DNA of 8,557 bases from Candidatus Vogelbacteria bacterium CG22_combo_CG10-13_8_21_14_all_37_9 (GTDB lineage: Bacteria > Patescibacteriota > Minisyncoccia > Phycocordibacterales > XYD1-FULL-46-19): positions 6,903-15,459 of the forward strand of contig PCSX01000015.1 in assembly GCA_002772495.1 (NCBI GenBank). Direction: 5' to 3'. The notes under the pieces were generated by a model. It saw nothing but the letters and a program-made list of their open reading frames with translations. It did not search any database and was not told the DNA's origin. Of this stretch, positions 1 to 5,162 are shown in pieces (positions within the stretch are counted from its first letter, which is position 1; every line of letters starts with the position of its first letter). Made by a program: the position numbers and the translations under genes.

Positions 1-233
1 TAGTCGAATTAAGTCAACGCTATAAAGAAGGCAAAATTTCTTATAAAGAATCAAAAGAAATTTTAATCGCTAATATGATTAAATTTATCAGTCCATTACG
101 AGAAAAAAGAAACTTGATTGCTGGTGATCCTGAAAAAGTGAAAGCGATTCTTCAGATGGGAGCAAAACAGGCTAGGGGATTAGCCCAAGCTAAAATGGCC
201 GTGATTAAAGAAAAAGTAGGTTTAATTTTATAG
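1..233 (+). CDS. trpS: Tryptophanyl-tRNA synthetase, C-terminal fragment (5' end outside window)
   Basis: Partial gene that enters from the left edge; the first complete codon is GTC at 3-5, and 76 residues are readable before the TAG at 231-233. The fragment matches the C-terminal helical region of bacterial TrpRS: an L-x-x-R-Y-K segment, then a lysine-rich stretch leading to FISPLREKR (family pattern: P-[IL]-R-E-[KR]), then DPEKVKAILQMGAKQARGLA, which matches the family ending 'L..IL..GA..AR..A'. TrpRS is a cytoplasmic class I synthetase that attaches Trp to tRNA-Trp. The Rossmann domain with HIGH and KMSKS motifs lies outside the window, so catalytic residues cannot be checked. aspS starts 14 bases downstream on the same strand, and the two may be cotranscribed. 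The identification rests only on this tail, which is characteristic but short. Confidence 0.85.
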   Translation, partial: VELSQRYKEGKISYKESKEILIANMIKFISPLREKRNLIAGDPEKVKAILQMGAKQARGLAQAKMAVIKEKVGLIL

Positions 234-247
234 CGATAAATTTCATT

Positions 248-1645
248 ATGGATAAACGAATTTATTTAAAAGATTTGAAAGATTATGTTGGTCAAACCGT
301 AGACTTATTTGGCTGGGTGGATGTTCGTCGTGATCATGGTAAATTAATTTTCCTCGATTTACGCGATGTTAGCGCTTTAGTTCAGATGGTGGCTCTGCCT
401 AATCATGAAGAAGCTCATCAAGTGGCTAATACTGTTCGACCAGAGTGGGTCTTGAAAGTCACCGGTCTGGTCAATAAACGACCAGACAAAATGATCAAAG
501 CCGACACTTTAAATGGTGATTTAGAAATTGAAGTTCTTAAAATTGAAGTTATTAATGAAGCTAAGACACCACCTTTTTCAATTAATGAAGATACTAAATT
601 AGTCGATGAAAATCTGCGCCTAAAATATCGCTACCTTGATTTACGGTCAGCCCGAATGAAAAATAATTTGATTTTACGAGATCAGGTTATTACTTTTTTC
701 CGTCACTATATGCATGAACATGGTTTTGTCGAAATCGAAACACCTTTATTAATGAAAGGTACCCCTGAAGGTTCGCGGGAATATTTGGTCCCATCTCGAA
801 TTGAAAAAGGAAAATTTTATGCTCTACCCCAATCACCACAACAATTTAAACAACTCTGTATGGTCGCCGGTCTCGATCGTTACTTCCAAATTGCTCGCTG
901 TCTGCGCGATGAAGATTCGCGTGGTGATCGTCAACCAGAATTTACTCAATTAGATTATGAAATGTCTTTTGTTAATCAAGAAGATGTTTTAGCTTACACC
1001 GAAGCAATGTTTATTAATTTAATTGCCACCCTATTTCCTGATAAAAAAATCTCTCAAAAACCTTTTCCTCGATTAAGTTATCAAGAATCAATCACTAAGT
1101 ATGGTAGTGATAAACCAGATTTACGCCAAGATAAAAATGATCCTAATGAATTAGCTTTTGCTTGGATTGTCGATTTTCCGATGTTTGAAAAAACTGAAGA
1201 AGGGGGACTAACTTCCGCTCATCATCCTTTTTGCTCAATCAAAGAAGAAGATGTGGAAAAATTTATGGCCGGGGAAGATTTACTATCAATTAGAGCTAAT
1301 TCCTACGATCTTGTCCTCAATGGCTATGAATTAAGCTCGGGTAGTATCAGAATCCACCAATCGGAGATCCAGAAACGCGTTTTTGAGCTCCTAGGAGTCT
1401 CTGAAACAGAACAAGAGACCCGTTTTGGTCATATGCTTGAAGCTTTCCAATACGGAGCTCCTCCTCATGGCGGTTTTGCTCCGGGTATTGATCGTCTGTT
1501 GATGATTTTAGCCAACGAGCCCAATATTCGAGAAGTAATTGCTTTCCCCAAAACTGGTGACGCTAAAGATTTATTAATGGGTTCTCCGTCTCCAACTGAC
1601 GACAAACAACTCCGAGAATTGGGTCTTAAACTTGATTTAAAATAA
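248..1645 (+). CDS. aspS: Aspartyl-tRNA synthetase, bacterial type but lacking the GAD insertion domain
   Basis: Class IIb synthetase that charges tRNA-Asp (possibly also tRNA-Asn) in the cytoplasm; 465 residues, against roughly 580-600 for usual bacterial AspRS. The N-terminal OB-fold anticodon-binding domain (about 1-105) contains GWVDVRRDHG (22-31) and LIFLDLRD. The catalytic core contains ETPLLMKGTPEGSREYLVPSR (motif 1 side, about 164-184), QSPQQFKQ (195-202), motif 2 with RCLRDED and DRQPEFTQ (217-234), and motif 3 with GGFAPGIDRL (408-417), including the class II arginine R416. GSDKPDLR (286-293) is followed after only 12 residues by WIVDFPMFE (306-314). In ordinary bacterial AspRS these two motifs flank the GAD domain, so that domain is cleanly absent and the frame is intact. 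The ATG at 248 gives the expected short N terminus. There is no Shine-Dalgarno sequence; the upstream context is TTTCATT. A weak terminator-like hairpin overlaps the stop codon. Confidence 0.96.
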   Translation: MDKRIYLKDLKDYVGQTVDLFGWVDVRRDHGKLIFLDLRDVSALVQMVALPNHEEAHQVANTVRPEWVLKVTGLVNKRPDKMIKADTLNGDLEIEVLKIEVINEAKTPPFSINEDTKLVDENLRLKYRYLDLRSARMKNNLILRDQVITFFRHYMHEHGFVEIETPLLMKGTPEGSREYLVPSRIEKGKFYALPQSPQQFKQLCMVAGLDRYFQIARCLRDEDSRGDRQPEFTQLDYEMSFVNQEDVLAYTEAMFINLIATLFPDKKISQKPFPRLSYQESITKYGSDKPDLRQDKNDPNELAFAWIVDFPMFEKTEEGGLTSAHHPFCSIKEEDVEKFMAGEDLLSIRANSYDLVLNGYELSSGSIRIHQSEIQKRVFELLGVSETEQETRFGHMLEAFQYGAPPHGGFAPGIDRLLMILANEPNIREVIAFPKTGDAKDLLMGSPSPTDDKQLRELGLKLDLK

Positions 1646-1670
1646 AACTCGCTTTTATTGAATTTTTTTT
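1641..1670 (+). terminator. Weak intrinsic-terminator-like hairpin with T-tract over the aspS stop codon
   Basis: AATAAAA (1641-1647) and TTTTATT (1653-1659) are perfect inverted copies around the 5-base loop CTCGC, and eight T (1663-1670) begin three bases after the stem. The layout is that of a Rho-independent terminator, but the stem has only A-T pairs and is therefore weak. It includes the aspS TAA (1643-1645). It could partly end the trpS-aspS transcript ahead of scpA. In AT-rich DNA such a pattern can also arise by chance. Confidence 0.4.
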
Positions 1671-1672
1671 CT

Positions 1673-1678
1673 TAAAAT
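1673..1678 (+). promoter_or_regulatory. Possible -10 element ahead of scpA
   Basis: TAAAAT (five of six matches to TATAAT) lies 15 bases before the scpA ATG, just after the T-tract that follows aspS. No convincing -35 hexamer sits 16-18 bases upstream. If real, transcription would begin within about ten bases of the start codon, giving a very short leader. AT-rich background makes this a weak call. Confidence 0.25.
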
Positions 1679-1693
1679 CATTTTCAAACTATT

Positions 1694-2422
1694 ATGACAG
1701 CTGATTTCACTATTAAGGTTGGCGATTTCGAAGGACCATTCGAAATGCTGTTATTTTTAATCGAAAAACACAAACTTCATATCAGCCAAGTGTCCTTAGC
1801 TAAAGTGGCTGATGATTATATCGTCTATCTACAAAAATTAGCCGATAAACCGATGGCGGAAATGGCTAATTTTATTTTAGTGGCTTCGACTTTAATGTTG
1901 ATTAAATCACTTTCGCTCTTACCGGGTTTAACGATCAGTCCAGAAGAAAGTGAAAGTATCGGTGATTTAGAACGCCGGCTCAAACATTATCAACGAATCA
2001 AAGATTTGACTCCTTGGTTGAAAAATAATTTTGGCACTCGATTAATTTTTGAACGCCAAATTAGTAATAATCGACCAGTCGTTTTTACTCCTAGCCCCGA
2101 AATCAAAACCCCATCCTTATTTTTAGCGATTAGAGGAGTGATGGCTGAATTACCTAAATTAGAAAAAATTCCGGCCGCTATCATTAAAAAAGTGATTAGT
2201 TTGGAAGAAGTGATGACAGACTTAGCCAAACGAGTCGCTCAACAAATGAGCTTTAGGTTCAAAGATTACGTTAAGGAAAACAAACACGAAAAAGTAAATG
2301 TGATTGTTAGTTTCCTGGGAATACTAGAATTATTCAAACAAGGTTTAGTCGAGGTTCGACAAAATAGCCATTTTGAAGATATTGATATTGAAAATCGTCA
2401 ATCCGGCGTGCCTCATTATTAG
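1694..2422 (+). CDS. scpA: Segregation and condensation protein A (kleisin subunit of SMC-ScpAB)
   Basis: 242 residues, close to the usual ScpA length. ScpA is the kleisin that bridges the SMC heads and binds ScpB, forming the bacterial condensin that organises and segregates the nucleoid. The N terminus carries the hallmark FEGPFEMLLFLIEKHKL (12-28; family consensus FEGPLDLLLHLI), followed by the conserved I-[SP]-x-[VI] and DDYIVYL region (30-46) and a helical stretch MAEMANFILVASTLMLIKS (54-72). A charged middle part follows. The C-terminal winged-helix domain that contacts the SMC head is visible as SFLGILELFKQGLVEVRQ (206-223) and HFEDI. The ATG at 1694 is preceded by AACTATT without a Shine-Dalgarno sequence; the N-terminal motif begins 12 residues in, as in homologues. 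The partner scpB follows after 82 bases. No smc gene is present in this window. Confidence 0.95.
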   Translation: MTADFTIKVGDFEGPFEMLLFLIEKHKLHISQVSLAKVADDYIVYLQKLADKPMAEMANFILVASTLMLIKSLSLLPGLTISPEESESIGDLERRLKHYQRIKDLTPWLKNNFGTRLIFERQISNNRPVVFTPSPEIKTPSLFLAIRGVMAELPKLEKIPAAIIKKVISLEEVMTDLAKRVAQQMSFRFKDYVKENKHEKVNVIVSFLGILELFKQGLVEVRQNSHFEDIDIENRQSGVPHY

Positions 2423-2434
2423 CGACATAGAGTG

Positions 2435-2450
2435 CAAAAGTAATCTTTTG
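2435..2450. repeat. Small inverted repeat in the scpA-scpB gap
   Basis: CAAAAG (2435-2440), spacer TAAT, CTTTTG (2445-2450): a perfect 6-base dyad inside the only gap above 60 bases in the window (2423-2504). The right arm overlaps a candidate -35 hexamer (TTGAAT, 2448-2453). It has no T-tract after it, so it is not a standard terminator. It could be an operator-like dyad or a small RNA hairpin, or a chance event in AT-rich DNA. Confidence 0.3.
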
Positions 2451-2475
2451 AATTTTCGAGCCAAGGAGTTAAGAT
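2448..2475 (+). promoter_or_regulatory. Candidate promoter for scpB and the downstream carboxypeptidase
   Basis: TTGAAT (2448-2453), a 16-base spacer and TAAGAT (2470-2475) each match four of six sigma70 consensus positions. The site lies in the 82-base gap before scpB, which is long for this packed region and consistent with a separate transcription start. An AAGGAG (2463-2468) falls in the spacer, 36 bases before the scpB ATG, too far to be its ribosome binding site. Confidence 0.25.
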
Positions 2476-2504
2476 AGATAAAGTGATAAAAACCACTAAT
2501 TATT

Positions 2505-3086
2505 ATGAATTTAAGCGCTAAAATTGAAGCGATTCTTTTTTTTAAAAGCGAACCAGTCGAAAAAAGCTGGTTGGCCAAGACTTTAGCCGTTTCTCTAGAT
2601 TCGATTGAAACTGCCCTCAATCAATTAAAAAGTAATTTAGAAAACCGGGGTTTGGCTTTATTGGAAAAGGAAAATTCCGTTATGCTCGGCACCGCGCCAG
2701 ATTTAAGTTCTTTAATCGAAGCTTTAATTAAAGAAGAACTAAATCGAGATTTAGGTAAAGCCGGTTTAGAAACTTTAGCGATTGTCTTATATGAAGGTCC
2801 GGTGACTCGACCTGAAATTGACTATATTCGAGGAGTTAATTCTAGTTTTATTTTAAGAAATCTCTTAGTCCGAGGTCTAGTCGAGCGTTTACCTAAACCT
2901 GATGACGCCCGAACTTTTATTTATCGTCCAACTTTTGATCTACTTCGTTATTTAGCGGTCACCAAAGTAGGAGACTTACCAGATTATGAATTAATTCGCC
3001 AAGAATTATTAACTTTTAAAAATCGAGGAGAAGAAACTGAAAGCATCAGCGACTCAAACTCTAAAACCCCTGAAAATAATGGCTGA
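2505..3086 (+). CDS. scpB: Segregation and condensation protein B (winged-helix partner of ScpA)
   Basis: 193 residues, a typical ScpB length. ScpB dimers bind the central part of ScpA and regulate the SMC ATPase/condensin complex on the nucleoid. Two winged-helix domains can be followed. The first (about 3-75) starts with the ScpB opening 'K-I-E-A-I-L-F-x-x-x-x-P-V'. The second carries the most diagnostic stretch, AGLETLAIVLYEGPVTRPEI (86-105) and IRGVNSS (108-114), then LVRGLVERLPKPD (121-133), FIYRPTFDLLRYLAV (138-152) and DLPD (157-160). The tail (172-193) is acidic, serine-rich and probably disordered. The ATG at 2505 has an ATTATT context with no correctly spaced Shine-Dalgarno sequence. 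An in-frame stop at 2487-2489 prevents much N-terminal extension. The TGA stop overlaps the next gene (ATGGCTGA), implying translational coupling. Confidence 0.95.
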   Translation: MNLSAKIEAILFFKSEPVEKSWLAKTLAVSLDSIETALNQLKSNLENRGLALLEKENSVMLGTAPDLSSLIEALIKEELNRDLGKAGLETLAIVLYEGPVTRPEIDYIRGVNSSFILRNLLVRGLVERLPKPDDARTFIYRPTFDLLRYLAVTKVGDLPDYELIRQELLTFKNRGEETESISDSNSKTPENNG

Positions 3087-4056
3087 CGAACAAATTGAAA
3101 AGAAACCTCTTAATCGAGAATTACTGCAGACTAGATTAGTTCTAATAGCTTTTATTCTAGTCTCTTTGACTAGTGTCATTGTCCTGGGCTTGGCTAATCT
3201 TAATTCTGGATCATTAGTAGCCATCAAGGCCAAAGCAAACACAGCCACCAGTAGTCCAGTTCAAACAGCGGTTTTTCCTCATCAAGTCGTCTTAGCTCAA
3301 GCCGTGGTGGTCTACGATATTAATAATCAGAAAGTTTTATTTGCCAAAAATGCCGATACTGTTTTACCTTTAGCCTCACTAACTAAACTAATGACTGTCT
3401 TAGTCACGGCCGAACAAATTCCTCTTAAAACCTTAGTCACTATTCCTGATTTAAATTTTAATCTAGAATCTTTTAATCCTAATTTAATCGCTGGAGAAAA
3501 ATGGCACTTAAAAGATTTAATTGATTTTACTCTCGTCTCTTCTTCTAATGATGGAGCTCGAGCCCTAGCTCTAGTCACAATGGCCAAAACTCAAAATCCG
3601 GAAATAAATTTTGTCACGGCAATGAATAATCGACGACAAAGTTTAGGTTTAACTGATTTACGTTTTTACAACGAAACCGGTCTTGATGAAAGTCCTAATT
3701 TAGCTGGCGCTTATGGTAGTGCTCTAGCCATCTCAAAATTGAATGCTTATTTAGTAACGAAATACCCAGAATTAATCGAAGCGACAAACAAAAAATTAAT
3801 TTATCCTAAAATAAGTGGTTACCAAATTCACCCCGCCCTTAATACCAACCCCATTATTGGCAATTTACCAGGTTTACTAAGCTCCAAAACTGGCTACACC
3901 CTCTTAGCTGGTGGTAATCTTTCGATTGTTTTTCAAGCTGGTCTCAATCGCCCAATTGCCATTACAGTTTTAGGTTCCAGCCTAGAAGGTCGATTTAGTG
4001 ATACTGAAAAATTGGTCTGGGCCACTTTGGATTATTTGGCTCAAGAAGAAAAATAG
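3079..4056 (+). CDS. Membrane-anchored D-alanyl-D-alanine carboxypeptidase (peptidase S11, DacA-like low-mass PBP)
   Basis: 325 residues. The enzyme removes the terminal D-Ala from peptidoglycan pentapeptides outside the membrane. The three serine-PBP motifs are present: S100-L-T-K103 (nucleophile serine and lysine), S155-S-N157, and K270-T-G272. Typical S11 surroundings are seen: VYDINNQKVLFAKNAD (78-93), the NLIAGEKW stretch (135-142) and FYNETGLD (196-203). A single hydrophobic segment at about 19-40, after a charged N terminus, looks like an uncleaved signal anchor, so the catalytic domain would face outward. The protein ends soon after the catalytic domain: the C-terminal beta domain and amphipathic anchor of PBP5-type enzymes are missing, as in shorter S11 members. 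The start overlaps the scpB stop by 8 bases, so it is probably cotranslated with scpB. Which dac-type gene it corresponds to cannot be decided from sequence alone. Confidence 0.92.
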   Translation: MADEQIEKKPLNRELLQTRLVLIAFILVSLTSVIVLGLANLNSGSLVAIKAKANTATSSPVQTAVFPHQVVLAQAVVVYDINNQKVLFAKNADTVLPLASLTKLMTVLVTAEQIPLKTLVTIPDLNFNLESFNPNLIAGEKWHLKDLIDFTLVSSSNDGARALALVTMAKTQNPEINFVTAMNNRRQSLGLTDLRFYNETGLDESPNLAGAYGSALAISKLNAYLVTKYPELIEATNKKLIYPKISGYQIHPALNTNPIIGNLPGLLSSKTGYTLLAGGNLSIVFQAGLNRPIAITVLGSSLEGRFSDTEKLVWATLDYLAQEEK

Positions 4057-4064
4057 CTTATAAT
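4036..4064 (+). promoter_or_regulatory. Sigma70-like promoter for the mraY-ftsW-murG-gltX block
   Basis: TTGGCT (4036-4041, four of six matches to TTGACA) and a perfect TATAAT (4059-4064) are separated by exactly 17 bases. The -35 lies in the final codons of the carboxypeptidase gene and the -10 just after its TAG (4054-4056). The expected start near 4071 would leave a leader of about 20 bases before the mraY ATG. A second -10-like TAAAAT occurs at 4079-4084, eight bases before that ATG. This is the best promoter candidate in the window. Confidence 0.6.
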
Positions 4065-4092
4065 TTAAAGACAAACTCTAAAATTTCCTATT

Positions 4093-5151
4093 ATGTATAT
4101 TGATATTATTAAAGTTTTTGCCCCTAGTACCTTAGCTTTCTTTTTCGGTATTCTTCTGACTCCCATTTTGACTCATTTTCTCTATAAACATCGCTTGTGG
4201 AAAAAAAAGGCCGGTAAAATATCCCCTGATGGTCGAGAGACCCCTATCTTTAATAAATTACATAAAGATAAAGAAACCGGTACTCCTCGAATGGGGGGAG
4301 TCGTTATTTGGTTTAGTACTTTAGTGACAATTTTAGTCTTTTTTCTTTTAGCTAATATTTGGCCCGGAGACGCTACGACTAAATTAAATTTTTTAAGTCG
4401 AAATCAAACTTGGCTACCACTTTTTACTTTATTGGTCGGAGCGATAGTGGGTTTAATTGATGATTTACTCCAAGTTCGAGAAACAATTGATCCGAAAAAA
4501 GCCGGCCTAGCTTTTTCTTATCGTCTATTAGTAGTTATTATTCTTGGTCTAATTGGCGGTTATTGGTTTTATTTTAAATTAGGAATGGATTCACTCAGTA
4601 TTCCCTTTAATGGTTCTTGGTATGTCGGGGCTTGGATTATGCCTTTATTTATTTTGGTGATGGTCGCTCTATTCTCTAGTGGCGTTATTGATGGTATCGA
4701 CGGCTTGGCCGGGGGAGTCTTGGCGGTTATTTTTGCCTCTTATACGGGCATTGCTTTTTTCCAACATCAAATCGACTTAGCCGCTTTTTGTGCCACCATC
4801 ACTGGGGGGACTTTGGCTTTTTTATGGTTTAATATTCCACCGGCTCGATTTTATATGTCCGAAACTGGAATTTTAGGTTTAAACACCACCTTAACCGTCG
4901 TCGCGTTTCTAACTGATTCCGTTTTTATTTTACCGATTATCGCTGCTCCGCTTCTAATCACCTCAATTTCGGTCATTATCCAACTGTTATCAAAAAAATT
5001 ACGTAAAGGTAAAAAGATTTTTCTAGTTGCCCCAATTCATCATCACTTCGAGGCTCTGGGCTGGCCAGCTTACAAAGTGGTCATGCGTTATTGGGTCATT
5101 AGTATTATTTTTGCCATTATTGGAATGATTATTGTTTTAATCAGTAAATAA
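4093..5151 (+). CDS. mraY: Phospho-N-acetylmuramoyl-pentapeptide transferase, divergent active site
   Basis: 352 residues, normal MraY length, with about ten hydrophobic segments. It transfers phospho-MurNAc-pentapeptide from UDP to undecaprenyl phosphate, making lipid I on the inner membrane face. Recognisable motifs: GTPRMGG (63-69), aspartates D123-D124 in LIDDLLQVR, IDGIDGLAGG (199-208), SETG (256-259), and the MraY-specific APIHHHFEALGW (313-324), which sets it apart from WecA-type GlcNAc-1-P transferases. Several usually conserved positions differ: GTPTMGG has R66 for Thr, DDxxK has Q127 for Lys, NLTDGLDG has G197 for Asn, and GDTGS reads S-E257-T-G-I. The core acids D123, D124, D200 and D203 and all three histidines remain. 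The frame is clean, so this is a divergent enzyme rather than a decayed gene. The ATG at 4093 has a CCTATT context without Shine-Dalgarno. It is the first gene of the cell-wall block, behind a TATAAT promoter; ftsW follows after 11 bases. Confidence 0.93.
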   Translation: MYIDIIKVFAPSTLAFFFGILLTPILTHFLYKHRLWKKKAGKISPDGRETPIFNKLHKDKETGTPRMGGVVIWFSTLVTILVFFLLANIWPGDATTKLNFLSRNQTWLPLFTLLVGAIVGLIDDLLQVRETIDPKKAGLAFSYRLLVVIILGLIGGYWFYFKLGMDSLSIPFNGSWYVGAWIMPLFILVMVALFSSGVIDGIDGLAGGVLAVIFASYTGIAFFQHQIDLAAFCATITGGTLAFLWFNIPPARFYMSETGILGLNTTLTVVAFLTDSVFILPIIAAPLLITSISVIIQLLSKKLRKGKKIFLVAPIHHHFEALGWPAYKVVMRYWVISIIFAIIGMIIVLISK

Positions 5152-5162
5152 GTTTAGAGAAA

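Noticed and set aside
1990..2229. Minus-strand open frame of 79 codons inside scpA
   Set aside because: Lies entirely within scpA and has no family resemblance.
2463..2468. AAGGAG as the ribosome binding site of scpB
   Set aside because: It is 36 bases from the ATG. The nearer GTG at 2483 is in another frame and soon meets a stop, and an in-frame stop at 2487-2489 excludes extending scpB up to it.
2345..2620. Minus-strand open frame of 91 codons spanning the scpA-scpB gap
   Set aside because: It overlaps the conserved ends of two well-supported genes, shows no recognisable motif, and its composition fits the antisense of AT-rich coding DNA.
3084..3086. TGA read as glycine (code 25)
   Set aside because: The scpB TGA falls at the expected ScpB length with the next gene starting across it, and no conserved motif in the window needs TGA to be translated.
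3054..3587. Two minus-strand open frames (3054-3248 and 3327-3587) opposite the carboxypeptidase gene
   Set aside because: They are antisense to a gene with all catalytic motifs intact, and neither has a credible product or start context.
4093..5151. MraY candidate as a WecA-type GlcNAc-1-phosphate transferase because of PRMGG
   Set aside because: The MraY-specific APIHHHFEALGW segment, the length, and the position before ftsW and murG all favour MraY.
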